Below, piece after piece: positions 54,451-63,398 of a stretch of 64,000 nt of DNA. Below the pieces are notes generated by a model. It worked only from the letters and a program-made list of their open reading frames with translations, made no database searches and was not told where the DNA came from. The stretch's first letter is position 1. Each line of letters starts with the position of its first letter. The translations under genes were made by a program, and so were the position numbers. Origin of the DNA: Streptomyces sp. TN58 (GTDB lineage: Bacteria; Actinomycetota; Actinomycetes; Streptomycetales; Streptomycetaceae); contig NZ_CP018870.1 in the NCBI RefSeq assembly GCF_001941845.1, positions 4,346,001 to 4,410,000 of the forward strand. Reading direction: 5' to 3'.

Positions 54451-55302
54451 GTGAGTGACGAGGTGGAGCCCGGGCACGTCCGGGTACGGCTGGACCTGAG
54501 CTACGACGGCAGGGACTTCTCCGGCTGGGCGAAGCAGCGCACGCTGCGGACCGTCCAGGGAGAGCTGGAGAGCGCCCTGCAGACCGTGATGCGGCTGAAG
54601 CAGCCGGTCGAGCTGACCGTGGCCGGGCGTACGGACGCGGGCGTCCACGCCCGCGGGCAGGTCGCGCAGTTCGACCTCGCCGAGGAGGTCTGGGCCGAGC
54701 ACCACGACAGACTGCTGCGCCGCCTCGCCGGCCGCCTCCCGCACGACGTACGGGTGTGGAAGGTCGCCGAGGCCCCCGAGGGCTTCAACGCCCGCTTCTC
54801 CGCCGTCTGGCGCCGCTACGCCTACCGCGTCGGCGACCACCAGGGCGGCGTGGACCCGCTGCGCCGCGGCCACGTCCTCTGGCACCAGTGGCCCCTCGAC
54901 GTGGCCGCCATGAACGAGGCGGCCACCGCGCTGCTGGGCGAGCACGACTTCGCCGCCTACTGCAAGAAGCGCGAGGGCGCCACGACCATCCGCACGCTCC
55001 AGCAGCTCAGCTGGGAGCGCGCCGAGGACGGCATCGTCACCGCGACGGTCCGCGCCGACGCCTTCTGCCACAACATGGTCCGCTCCCTAGTGGGCGCCCT
55101 GCTGCACGTCGGCGACGGCCACCGGCCCGTCGACTGGCCCGGCAAGGTGCTGGCGGCCGGCGTACGGGACTCCTCGGTGCACGTGGTCAAGCCGCACGGG
55201 CTGACCCTGGAGGAGGTCGGCTACCCGGCCGACGAGCTGCTGGCCGCGCGCAGCCGGGAAGCCCGCAACATGCGGACCCTGCCGGGCGCCGGCTGCTGCT
55301 GA
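54451..55302 (+). CDS. truA: tRNA pseudouridine(38-40) synthase TruA
   Basis: Modifies positions 38-40 of tRNA anticodon arms. 283 residues from GTG 54451, with GAGAGGA eight bases upstream; ATG 54424 in the same frame lacks a ribosome site. Catalytic Asp in [30 protein letters not shown] and [17 protein letters not shown] match the family. Confidence 0.95.
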   Translation: MSDEVEPGHVRVRLDLSYDGRDFSGWAKQRTLRTVQGELESALQTVMRLKQPVELTVAGRTDAGVHARGQVAQFDLAEEVWAEHHDRLLRRLAGRLPHDVRVWKVAEAPEGFNARFSAVWRRYAYRVGDHQGGVDPLRRGHVLWHQWPLDVAAMNEAATALLGEHDFAAYCKKREGATTIRTLQQLSWERAEDGIVTATVRADAFCHNMVRSLVGALLHVGDGHRPVDWPGKVLAAGVRDSSVHVVKPHGLTLEEVGYPADELLAARSREARNMRTLPGAGCC

Positions 55303-55355
55303 GCCGCCGGCAAATCGTTTGGGCGTATCCGGCGCCGCCCTGGACAATGCCCGGC

Positions 55356-56975
55356 ATGGGACATCTCGAAGCCAGCCATCTGGAGTACTACCTTCCCGAC
55401 GGGCGGGTACTGCTCCCCGACGTCTCCTTCCGCGTGGGGGAGGGGGCGGTGGCCGCCCTGGTCGGGGCGAACGGCGCCGGCAAGACCACCCTGCTGAAGC
55501 TGATCTCCGGCGAGCTCCAGCCGCACGGCGGCGGCGTGTCCATCAGCGGCGGGCTCGGCGTGATGTCCCAGTTCGTGGGCTCCGTACGGGACGAGACGAC
55601 CGTACGGGACCTGCTGGTGTCGGTGGCCCAGCCGCGGATCCGGGAGGCCGCGAAGGCCGTCGACCGCGCCGAGCACCTGATCATGACGGTGGACGACGAG
55701 GCCGCCCAGATGGCCTACGCCCAGGCCCTCAGCGACTGGGCGGACGTCCAGGGCTACGAGGCGGAGACCCTGTGGGACGTCTGCACGATGGCCGCGCTGG
55801 CCATCCCGTACGACTCCGCGCAGTTCCGCGAGGTGCGCACGCTCTCCGGCGGTGAGCAGAAGCGGCTCGTGCTGGAGGCGCTGCTGCGCGGGCCGGACGA
55901 GGTGCTGCTGCTCGACGAGCCGGACAACTACCTCGACGTACCCGGCAAGCGGTGGCTGGAGGAGCAGCTGAAGGCGACCCGCAAGACGGTCCTGTTCGTC
56001 TCCCACGACCGGGAGCTGCTGACCCAGGCGGCCGAGAAGATCATCAGCCTGGAGGCGAGCCCGACCGGCTCCGACGTCTGGGTGCACGGTGCGGGCTTCG
56101 CCACCTACCACGACGCCCGCAAGGAGCGCTTCGCCCGCTTCGAGGAGCTCAAGAGGCGCTGGGACGAGGAGCACGCCCGCCTCAAGGCCCTGGTACTGCG
56201 GCTGCGAAACCAGGCCGCGAGCAGCCCCGACATGGCGTCGCGCTACCGGGCGATGCAGACCCGCTTCCAGAAGTTCGAGGAGGCCGGCCCGCCGCCGGAG
56301 CCGCCGCGCGAGCAGGACATCAAGATGCGGCTCAAGGGCGGCCGGACCGGCGTGCGCGCGCTGACCGTGGAGAACCTGGAGCTCACCGGGCTGATGAAAC
56401 CGTTCTCCCTGGAGGTCTTCTACGGGGAGCGGGTCGCGGTGCTCGGCTCGAACGGCTCCGGCAAGTCGCACTTCCTGCGGCTGCTGGCGGGCGAGGACGT
56501 CAAGCACACCGGCGACTGGAAGCTGGGCGCACGGGTGGTTCCCGGCCATTTCGCGCAGACCCACGCCCATCCGGAGCTGTTCGGCCGGACCCTCGTCGAG
56601 ATCCTGTGGACGGAGGCCGCCAAGCCCCTGGGACAGGCCATGGGGGCCCTGCGCCGCTACGAGCTGGAGCGCCAGGCCGAGCAGCCCTTCGAGAAGCTGT
56701 CGGGCGGCCAGCAGGCACGTTTCCAGATCCTGCTGCTGGAGCTGGCGGGCACCACGGCGCTGCTGCTCGACGAGCCCACCGACAACCTGGACCTGGAGTC
56801 CGCGGAGGCCCTCCAGGACGGCCTGGAGTCCTACGACGGGACGGTGCTGTGCGTCACCCACGACCGCTGGTTCGCGCGCACATTTGACCGTTACCTGGTC
56901 TTCGGTTCGGACGGTGTTGTGCGGGAGACTCAGGAGCCCGTCTGGGACGAACGCAGGGTAGAACGCAAGCGCTGA
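55356..56975 (+). CDS. ABC-F family ATPase
   Basis: Soluble twin-ATPase that acts on ribosomes or in antibiotic resistance; it has no membrane domain. 539 residues from ATG 55356 (ATG 55347 is alternative). Site 1: GANGAGKTT, LSGGEQKR, LLLDEPDNYLD, SHDREL. A linker of about 85 residues (coiled coil, KERFARFEELKRRWDEEHARL) follows. Site 2: GSNGSGKSH, LSGGQQAR, LLLDEPTDNLD, THDRWF. No Shine-Dalgarno; GACAAT (55343-55348) lies seven bases upstream of the ATG, so probably leaderless. Whether it is housekeeping or resistance type cannot be told. Confidence 0.88.
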   Translation: MGHLEASHLEYYLPDGRVLLPDVSFRVGEGAVAALVGANGAGKTTLLKLISGELQPHGGGVSISGGLGVMSQFVGSVRDETTVRDLLVSVAQPRIREAAKAVDRAEHLIMTVDDEAAQMAYAQALSDWADVQGYEAETLWDVCTMAALAIPYDSAQFREVRTLSGGEQKRLVLEALLRGPDEVLLLDEPDNYLDVPGKRWLEEQLKATRKTVLFVSHDRELLTQAAEKIISLEASPTGSDVWVHGAGFATYHDARKERFARFEELKRRWDEEHARLKALVLRLRNQAASSPDMASRYRAMQTRFQKFEEAGPPPEPPREQDIKMRLKGGRTGVRALTVENLELTGLMKPFSLEVFYGERVAVLGSNGSGKSHFLRLLAGEDVKHTGDWKLGARVVPGHFAQTHAHPELFGRTLVEILWTEAAKPLGQAMGALRRYELERQAEQPFEKLSGGQQARFQILLLELAGTTALLLDEPTDNLDLESAEALQDGLESYDGTVLCVTHDRWFARTFDRYLVFGSDGVVRETQEPVWDERRVERKR

Positions 56976-56993
56976 CGGTGAGGGAGAGGCGTC

Positions 56994-58277
56994 GTGGGCC
57001 TGAGGCCTGGCATCCGGCTCATGAGGTGGGAGGCGCTGAGGTCCGGCGACCGGTTCCTCCCCTGGCTGCTGCGGCCGGCTCCCCGGTCGTGGCAGGCGGC
57101 CTCCCTCGCGGTGCTCCTCGGGATCTGCGTCTCCACGAGCCTGCGGGCGAACTGGGGCTCTGACAACGCCTTCGTCGTCAAGGCGGCGCAGACGCTGCTG
57201 GAGGGCGGGTCGCCGTACGAGGACAAGCGCTTCCTCTACCTGCCCAGCGCCGTGCTCATGGCGGTGCCGGAGGCGCTGGTACCGCGGGAGGTGCTGCGCT
57301 GGATCCTGCCGGTCGGTATGTCGGGGCTGCTGGGCGTCGGCTGGCTGGCCGCCCTGCGGCTGTTCTCCGTGCCGCTGCGCTCCCGTCTCGCGGTCGGTGG
57401 TCTCGCCGTCTTCGCCCTCGCCTACAAGCCGTACGTGAACCTGGTGCTGATCGGCAACTGGACGGCCGTCTCGGCGGCCGCGCTGCCCGTGGCGCTGCTG
57501 CTCGCGCACCGGCGGTCGTGGGGGAGGGCCGGGCTGGTGGTGGGGCTGGCCATCGCCTGCAAGCCGATGCTGGTGCCGATCGGGCTGCTCTTCCTGCTGG
57601 CCCGCCGGTGGCGGGCGCTGGCCGCGGCGGTGCTGGTGCCGCTCGGGATCTCGCTGGCCGGGGCGCTGGTGATGCCGAGCCCGACGCTGTTCTTCACCAA
57701 GACCCTGCCGTTCCTGCTCCAGGGGCAGGACGCGTACGCGCTGCCCTGGGACGCCTCGCCGATCGCGGTGCTGCCGCGGCTGGGGGTGCCGCAGCCGGTG
57801 GCGGTGCTGGTGGCCTTCGCGGGGGCGGCGGCCGGCCTGTGGGCGGCCCGGGCGCGGTGGCGGCGTACGGACCAGGACGGCGACGGGGGTGAGCTGCGTC
57901 TCGTGGAGACGGCCTGCATGGCGATGCTCGCCGCGTTCCTGGTGTCGCGGCCGTCCTTCGACCACTACCTGCTGGTGGTGCTGCCGCTGCTGCTGGCGTC
58001 GGTCGTGAGACCGGGCTCGGCGGTGCGTTCGCCCTGGTTCTGGGTGGCCCTGGCGCCGCAGCTGGCCCTGGTCCCGTGGCCGTCGGAGCTGGACCGCAAA
58101 CGGCGTGCCTTCAAGGACTGCGCGACCCTGTGCGGGCTCGCGATCGTGGTGGGGCGTCGTGCGCTGCGCTCCGGTCGGGTTATTCTGGAGCCCGTAACAA
58201 CTGCGGGGTCCCCACCCAGGACCGAACCGGAGTGCGCCGCGACGCCAGCAGAATCGGCATCGCGGACCGCGTTTTGA
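56994..58277 (+). CDS. GT87-like polytopic mannosyltransferase candidate
   Basis: 427 residues from GTG 56994, AGGGAGAGG upstream. About 9-10 hydrophobic segments. The loop LRANWGSDNAFVVKAAQTLLEGGSPYEDKRFLYLPSAVLM (quoted only in part in the sequence) follows the GT87/DUF2029 pattern of polyprenyl-phosphate-mannose-dependent transferases, with Asp after the first helix and a YxP motif. The C-terminus is hydrophilic. Its stop codon lies inside the -35 of the rplM promoter. Function by resemblance. Confidence 0.72.
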   Translation: MGLRPGIRLMRWEALRSGDRFLPWLLRPAPRSWQAASLAVLLGICVSTSLRANWGSDNAFVVKAAQTLLEGGSPYEDKRFLYLPSAVLMAVPEALVPREVLRWILPVGMSGLLGVGWLAALRLFSVPLRSRLAVGGLAVFALAYKPYVNLVLIGNWTAVSAAALPVALLLAHRRSWGRAGLVVGLAIACKPMLVPIGLLFLLARRWRALAAAVLVPLGISLAGALVMPSPTLFFTKTLPFLLQGQDAYALPWDASPIAVLPRLGVPQPVAVLVAFAGAAAGLWAARARWRRTDQDGDGGELRLVETACMAMLAAFLVSRPSFDHYLLVVLPLLLASVVRPGSAVRSPWFWVALAPQLALVPWPSELDRKRRAFKDCATLCGLAIVVGRRALRSGRVILEPVTTAGSPPRTEPECAATPAESASRTAF

Positions 58278-58303
58278 CCCGTACGGGTCTGCTTGGGTAT
58301 CCT
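58274..58303 (+). promoter_or_regulatory. rplM-rpsI promoter with palindromic spacer
   Basis: TTGACC (58274-58279), 18-nt spacer, TATCCT (58298-58303). The -35 includes the TGA of the upstream gene. GACCCGTACGGGTC (58276-58289) is a perfect 14-bp palindrome starting inside the -35. The 220-nt leader that follows has a CGGTCC/GGACCG stem near 58356, and no gene. Confidence 0.75.
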
Positions 58304-58519
58304 GCTGGTTTGTTATGCGTATTGGCTTTCTCATTCTCACGTGAAAGGGCCTTACGCCGGTCCACCGGACCGATGACCAGCAGTGGCCGTTCACCCGGGT
58401 TGCGTCCCCGAGGTGAACGAGGGCTGTCGTGATCGTCCGTGGTGACCCTGTCAGGACCCTTCCCGCAGGGCTTCGTGCCCTCTGGGATGACCCACCACTG
58501 AAGAAGCGAAGGCATACGC

Positions 58520-58963
58520 GTGCGTACGTACAGCCCCAAGCCCGGCGACATCTCGCGCCAGTGGCTCGTCATCGACGCCCAGGACGTCGTCCTCGGCCGT
58601 CTGGCGACCCAGGCCGCTGCCCTCCTCAAGGGCAAGCACAAGCCGACCTATGCGCCCCACATGGACATGGGCGACTTCGTCGTCATCATCAACGCCGACA
58701 AGGTGCACCTGTCCGGCAACAAGGCCTCCCAGAAGATGGCGTACCGCCACTCCGGTTTCCCGGGCGGTCTGCGCGCCGTGCGCTACGACGACCTCCTGGC
58801 GAACAACCCGGAGAAGGCCGTCGAGAAGGCCGTCAAGGGCATGCTCCCCAAGAACACCCTGGGCCGTCAGATGCTCTCGAAGCTGAAGGTCTACTCGGGC
58901 GACCAGCACCCCCACGCTGCCCAGCAGCCGGTGCCGTTCGAGATCACCCAGGTCGCGCAGTAG
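58520..58963 (+). CDS. rplM: 50S ribosomal protein L13
   Basis: Early 50S assembly protein. 147 residues from GTG 58520 (GAAGCGAAGG upstream): [73 protein letters not shown]. 42 bp upstream of rpsI. Confidence 0.98.
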   Translation: MRTYSPKPGDISRQWLVIDAQDVVLGRLATQAAALLKGKHKPTYAPHMDMGDFVVIINADKVHLSGNKASQKMAYRHSGFPGGLRAVRYDDLLANNPEKAVEKAVKGMLPKNTLGRQMLSKLKVYSGDQHPHAAQQPVPFEITQVAQ

Positions 58964-59005
58964 TTCCGGCCACCCCCTAAGACACAGAGAATTCTGAGGA
59001 GCATC

Positions 59006-59521
59006 GTGGCCGAGACCACCGCCGAGACCCCCGTCGACGAGTTCGAGGGCGTCGAGGAGTACACCACCGAGTCGGACGTCGCCGTCGAGGGCGACTACAC
59101 CTCCGAGTCCCTTGCCGGTCGCTTCGGCGACCCCCAGCCGGCCGCCGGCCTGGGCCGTCGCAAGAACGCCATCGCCCGCGTCCGGATCGTCCCGGGCACC
59201 GGCAAGTGGAAGATCAACGGTCGCACCCTTGAGGACTACTTCCCCAACAAGGTGCACCAGCAGGAAGTCAACGAGCCCTTCAAGCTCCTGGAGCTCGACG
59301 GCCGCTACGACGTCATCGCCCGCATCTCGGGTGGCGGCGTCTCCGGTCAGGCCGGCGCCCTGCGCCTCGGCGTGGCCCGCGCGCTGAACGAGGCGGACGT
59401 GGACAACAACCGCCCGGCGCTGAAGAAGGCCGGCTTCCTCTCCCGCGACGACCGTGCGGTCGAGCGCAAGAAGGCCGGTCTCAAGAAGGCCCGTAAGGCT
59501 CCGCAGTACAGCAAGCGTTAA
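59006..59521 (+). CDS. rpsI: 30S ribosomal protein S9
   Basis: C-terminal tail contacts P-site tRNA. 171 residues from GTG 59006 (GAGGAG upstream). An acidic N-terminal extension of about 40 residues (Glu/Asp/Thr-rich) precedes the core: [35 protein letters not shown] and the basic tail [12 protein letters not shown]. The extension is normal for actinobacteria. Confidence 0.98.
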   Translation: MAETTAETPVDEFEGVEEYTTESDVAVEGDYTSESLAGRFGDPQPAAGLGRRKNAIARVRIVPGTGKWKINGRTLEDYFPNKVHQQEVNEPFKLLELDGRYDVIARISGGGVSGQAGALRLGVARALNEADVDNNRPALKKAGFLSRDDRAVERKKAGLKKARKAPQYSKR

Positions 59522-59545
59522 TCTGCGCCTGCTGTTCTGCAACGA

Positions 59546-59584
59546 AACCGCCCCGGCAGCACTCTTTGTGCTGCCGGGGCGGTT
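59546..59584 (+). terminator. terminator after rpsI
   Basis: A perfect 17-bp stem, AACCGCCCCGGCAGCAC (59546-59562) with its complement (59568-59584), loop TCTTT, then CGTTTA. One of the strongest terminators in the window. Confidence 0.88.
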
Positions 59585-59656
59585 CGTTTACCGCCACAAG
59601 CGGCACATACCTGACACAAGCGGTCACACGCGAAGCGCAAACTCGGGAGGACAACA

Positions 59657-61015
59657 GTGGGACGACTCTTCGGGACGGACGGTGTACGCGGCGTCGCCAA
59701 CGCGGATCTGACGGCGGAGCTCGCGCTCGGCCTCTCCGTGGCAGCTGCCCACGTACTGGCCGAGGCGGGCACCTTTGAAGGCCACCGGGCGACCGCCGTG
59801 GTCGGCCGGGACCCCCGGGCCTCCGGCGAGTTCCTTGAGGCCGCGGTCGTGGCCGGCCTCGCGAGCGCGGGCGTGGACGTCCTGCGCGTCGGTGTGCTGC
59901 CCACCCCGGCGGTGGCGTATCTCACCGGTGCGCTGGGTGCCGACCTCGGCGTGATGCTCTCCGCCAGCCACAACGCCATGCCCGACAACGGCATCAAGTT
60001 CTTCGCCCGCGGCGGCCACAAGCTCGCCGACGAGCTGGAGGACCGTATCGAGTCGACCTACGAGGAGCACCGCACCGGCGCCCCCTGGGACCGGCCCACC
60101 GGCTCCGGTGTCGGCCGCGTCTCGGACTACACCGAGGGCTTCGAGAAGTACGTCTCCCACCTCATCGGCATCCTGCCCAACCGCCTGGACGGCCTGAAGG
60201 TCGTCCTCGACGAGGCGCACGGCGCCGCCGCCTACGTCTCGCCCGAGGCGTTCGCCCGGGCCGGCGCGGAGATCGTCACGATCGGTGCCGAGCCGGACGG
60301 CCTGAACATCAACGACGGCTGCGGCTCCACCCATCTCGGCCTGCTGAAGGCGGCCGTGGTCGAGCACGGGGCCGACTTCGGCATCGCGCACGACGGCGAC
60401 GCGGACCGCTGCCTGGCCGTGGACGGCACCGGCGCAGAGGTCGACGGCGACCAGATCCTCGCGGTGCTGGCGCTGGCCATGCGCGAGGCCGGCCAGCTGC
60501 GCGAGAACACCGTGGTCGGGACCGTCATGTCCAACCTGGGCTTCAAGCTGGCCATGGAGGGCGAAGGCATCCAGGTCGTGCAGACCGGCGTCGGCGACCG
60601 GTACGTGCTGGAGTCCATGAAGGAGCACGGCTACGCGCTCGGCGGCGAGCAGTCCGGCCACGTGATCATCCTCGACCACGCGACCACCGGCGACGGCACG
60701 CTGACCGGGCTGCTGCTGGCGGCCCGCGTCGCGGCCACCGGCAAGTCGCTGGCCGAGCTGGCGGGCGTCATGCAGCGGCTGCCGCAGGTCCTGATCAACG
60801 TCCCCGACGTGGACAAGTCCCGGGTGACGACCTCGGCCGAGCTGGCGGCCGCGGTGACCGACGCCGAGCGCGAGCTCGGCACCGCCGGCCGGGTGCTGCT
60901 GCGCTCGTCCGGCACGGAGCCGCTCGTACGGGTGATGGTCGAGGCCGCCGACATCGAGCAGGCCCGCGCGGTCGCCGGCCGGCTCGCGGACGTCGTGAAG
61001 TCGGCGCTCGGCTAG
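59657..61015 (+). CDS. glmM: phosphoglucosamine mutase
   Basis: Converts glucosamine-6-phosphate to glucosamine-1-phosphate for UDP-GlcNAc and peptidoglycan. 452 residues from GTG 59657 with GGAGGA upstream. [11 protein letters not shown], active Ser104 in [16 protein letters not shown], metal loop [11 protein letters not shown], sugar loop [11 protein letters not shown], phosphate-binding [16 protein letters not shown]. Same pathway as glmS at the end of the window. Confidence 0.97.
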   Translation: MGRLFGTDGVRGVANADLTAELALGLSVAAAHVLAEAGTFEGHRATAVVGRDPRASGEFLEAAVVAGLASAGVDVLRVGVLPTPAVAYLTGALGADLGVMLSASHNAMPDNGIKFFARGGHKLADELEDRIESTYEEHRTGAPWDRPTGSGVGRVSDYTEGFEKYVSHLIGILPNRLDGLKVVLDEAHGAAAYVSPEAFARAGAEIVTIGAEPDGLNINDGCGSTHLGLLKAAVVEHGADFGIAHDGDADRCLAVDGTGAEVDGDQILAVLALAMREAGQLRENTVVGTVMSNLGFKLAMEGEGIQVVQTGVGDRYVLESMKEHGYALGGEQSGHVIILDHATTGDGTLTGLLLAARVAATGKSLAELAGVMQRLPQVLINVPDVDKSRVTTSAELAAAVTDAERELGTAGRVLLRSSGTEPLVRVMVEAADIEQARAVAGRLADVVKSALG

Positions 61016-61112
61016 CCGTCGGCTGCCCCTGGGTCTGCGTGGCGCACCCGTTGTCCGGATCATCCGGTTCCGGCGGGTGCGCCACCGCTGTGTCGGGGCT
61101 GTTGCCGGAGAG

Positions 61113-61200
61113 CTAGGGTCTGTATCGAGTTGCCCCGTGGAGCAAGGAGGGTGCGTGCCGGGCGTCGCGACGCCGCGGGGCAACTCGATACAGGCCCTAG
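61113..61200. mobile_element. MITE-like 88-bp inverted-repeat element bounded by CTAG
   Basis: Arm 61113-61137 begins CTAGGGT and contains CTGTATCGAGTTGCCCCG; arm 61176-61200 is its reverse complement with one mismatch in 25, ending CTAG. The 38-nt centre includes the palindrome GGCGTCGCGACGCC (61161-61174). Compact size, paired arms and CTAG ends resemble a miniature element of the IS5 type, which often targets CTAG or TA; alternatively it is a plain bidirectional terminator. The right end supplies the coaA stop codon. Confidence 0.5.
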
Positions 61201-62246
61201 AGCTTGCGCAGGCTCAGCTTCTGCACCTTGTGGTCCGGTCCCTTGCGGACGACGAGGGTGGCCCGGCCGCGGGTGGGCGCCACGTTCTCCAGCAGGTTGG
61301 GCCTGTTGATCGTCCGCCACATCGTCTGCGCGTACTCCATGGCCTCCTCCTCGGAGACCTGCGTGTACTTGCGGAAGTACGAGAACGGGTTCTGGAAGGC
61401 GGTCTCGCGCAGCTTGCGGAAGCGGTTGAGGTACCAGCGCTCGATGTCCTCGGGCCGGGCGTCGACGTACACGCTGAAGTCGAAGTAGTCGGCGAGCGCG
61501 ACGCGGGTCCGGCCGTCGGTGCCGGGGAGCGCCGGCTGGAGCACGTTGAGACCCTCGACGATGAGGATGTCCGGGCGGCGTACGACGAGCTCCTCACCCG
61601 GCACGATGTCGTAGATCAGGTGCGAGTACACCGGGGCCCGCACCTCGTCCTTGCCGGCCTTGATGTCGGCGACGAAGCGGGTGAGCGCGCGGCGGTCGTA
61701 GGACTCGGGGAAGCCCTTGCGGGAGGTGAGCCCGCGGCGCTGGAGCTCCTTCATCGGGTACAGGAAGCCGTCGGTGGTGACCAGCTCCACCCGCGGGTGC
61801 TCCGGCCAGCGGGCGAGCAGCGCCTGGAGCAGGCGGGCCACGGTGGACTTGCCGACGGCGACGGATCCGGCCACACCTATGACGAAGGGGGTGCCCGCCT
61901 GCGCGCCGTGGCCGTTGCCGGCGTCGCCGAGGAAGGTGTTGAGGGTGCCCCGGAGGTTGCTGGTGGCGCCGACGTAGAGGTTCAGCAGGCGCGAGAGCGG
62001 CAGGTACACGTCGCGGACCTCGTCGAGATCGATGACGTCGCCGAGGCCGCGCAGGCGCTCCACCTCGTCGGCGGTGAGCGGCAGCGGCGTCCGCTCGCGC
62101 AGGGCGCTCCACTCGGCCCGGGTGAGGTCGACGTACGGCGAGGCCTCGGGCCCGCGGCGCTGCGCGGTGCGCGGGGACTGCCCCTCCCGGCCGGTGTGCT
62201 CCGTTGCACCCCCGGGCGTGCTGCTTCGTGGCGGCGAAGTGATCAC
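61197..62246 (-). CDS. coaA: type I pantothenate kinase
   Basis: First step of coenzyme A synthesis, ATP-dependent phosphorylation of pantothenate. 349 residues from GTG 62246; the frame continues upstream but the added residues are not family-like. A 35-residue hydrophilic N-terminus precedes the conserved core: [24 protein letters not shown]-loop [45 protein letters not shown], and [13 protein letters not shown]. No ribosome site; GACAAT ends six bases before the GTG on the minus strand, so leaderless expression is likely. Confidence 0.95.
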   Translation of the reverse strand: MITSPPRSSTPGGATEHTGREGQSPRTAQRRGPEASPYVDLTRAEWSALRERTPLPLTADEVERLRGLGDVIDLDEVRDVYLPLSRLLNLYVGATSNLRGTLNTFLGDAGNGHGAQAGTPFVIGVAGSVAVGKSTVARLLQALLARWPEHPRVELVTTDGFLYPMKELQRRGLTSRKGFPESYDRRALTRFVADIKAGKDEVRAPVYSHLIYDIVPGEELVVRRPDILIVEGLNVLQPALPGTDGRTRVALADYFDFSVYVDARPEDIERWYLNRFRKLRETAFQNPFSYFRKYTQVSEEEAMEYAQTMWRTINRPNLLENVAPTRGRATLVVRKGPDHKVQKLSLRKL

Positions 62247-62509
62247 ACCGCCATTGTCGGGGCTCGGGGGCGGTTGTGGGTGGTGGGGTCGGTCACGTGA
62301 CCAAAGGGACGGGGAGCGGCATCCGTCTCGATTCGGGGGGCGCGGGGTCTCGCCCCGGTCACGATCGGCCAGGAACGGCGTATTTGAGCGCGTGCATGTC
62401 AGCGGGGGCACGTACCTTTGATCACCGAGGTTCCGGCGAGCCCCTGGGGAGGGGGCGCCGTGCGAGCCGTTCCGATCGTCACCGCTTCACCCAATGGGGG
62501 AGATCTTCC

Positions 62510-63283
62510 GTGCGCACCACCCTGATCCGTCGTTCCGTCCTGTCCGCGTCCGCCGTCTCGCTGGCCCTGCTGGCCACCGCCTGCGGCTCCGACAAGACCG
62601 ACACGAAGGCCGATGCCAAGCCGTCCGAGGCGTCCTCCTCCGCCCCCGCCGCGGCCAAGGGCAAGACGGCCGCCGAGCTGGAGGCCCTCCTGCTGACGCA
62701 GGCCGACGCCCCCAAGGACTCCGTCGTCAAGGCGCCCACCGCGGCCCAGCTCGCCGCGCTGACGGCCACCACAGACAAGGCCGACTGCAAGCCGCTCGTC
62801 CAGGCCGCCTCGATGGCGCCCCAGGGCACCTCCACCGGTGTGGCCCGTACCCAGGTCGGCGGCACCTCCGGCAAGGCCGCCGACCCCGGCGCCTCGGAGG
62901 CCGACAAGCTGAAGGCCGGCCTGGAGATGCTCACCGGCGCCACCGGCACCGCCGTGACGCTGACCTCCTACGACGGCAAGGGCGCCGAGGAGGCGTTCGC
63001 CGGCTTCAAGAAGGCCGGCACCGCCTGCGCCGGCGGCTACACGATGACGCAGGACGGCGAGACCGTGAAGGTCAACAAGGTGACGCCGGGTGACGCCGTC
63101 ACGGCCGGCGACGAGGCCGTCTCCCTCATCGCGGACTTCGGCGACGCCGAAGCCCCGATGGCCGCCCAGCTGGTCATGGTCCGCAAGGGCAACACCCTCG
63201 CCACGTTCTCGGTGCAGAACCTCGGCGGCAAGCCCGCGCTCCCCAAGGACGTCATCGACGCCCAGGCCAAGAAGCTCGGCTGA
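62510..63283 (+). CDS. secreted lipoprotein of unknown function
   Basis: 257 residues from GTG 62510, GGGGGAG (62496-62502) at seven bases. Signal peptide (RTTLIRRSVLSASAVSLALL) with a lipobox-like ATAC (Cys near residue 22), a Thr/Lys/Ala/Ser linker, then a globular domain with two Cys that may pair (CKPL and TACAGGY). It lies between coaA (divergent, 263-bp gap) and glmS. No family recognised; it is not a clear paralogue of the pair at 6.3-8.2 kb. Confidence 0.8.
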   Translation: MRTTLIRRSVLSASAVSLALLATACGSDKTDTKADAKPSEASSSAPAAAKGKTAAELEALLLTQADAPKDSVVKAPTAAQLAALTATTDKADCKPLVQAASMAPQGTSTGVARTQVGGTSGKAADPGASEADKLKAGLEMLTGATGTAVTLTSYDGKGAEEAFAGFKKAGTACAGGYTMTQDGETVKVNKVTPGDAVTAGDEAVSLIADFGDAEAPMAAQLVMVRKGNTLATFSVQNLGGKPALPKDVIDAQAKKLG

Positions 63284-63312
63284 CCGCGGCCGCGCCCGGC
63301 CCCGCACCCCGA

Positions 63313-63346
63313 CCCCGCTCCGGCAGCACCGCCGGGGCGGGGTTTT
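63313..63346 (+). terminator. terminator after the lipoprotein gene
   Basis: CCCCGCTCCGGC (63313-63324) pairs with GCCGGGGCGGGG (63331-63342), one T-G wobble, followed by TTTT. Classic intrinsic terminator before glmS. Confidence 0.88.
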
Positions 63347-63398
63347 CGGCGTGTTCAGGTACGGGGCAGACGGCCAACTACGGCGTACGCTGCGGCCT

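Noticed and set aside
55221-58394. 1057-codon open frame opposite the ABC-F and GT87-like genes
   Set aside because: Shadow frame; both plus-strand genes have full motifs.
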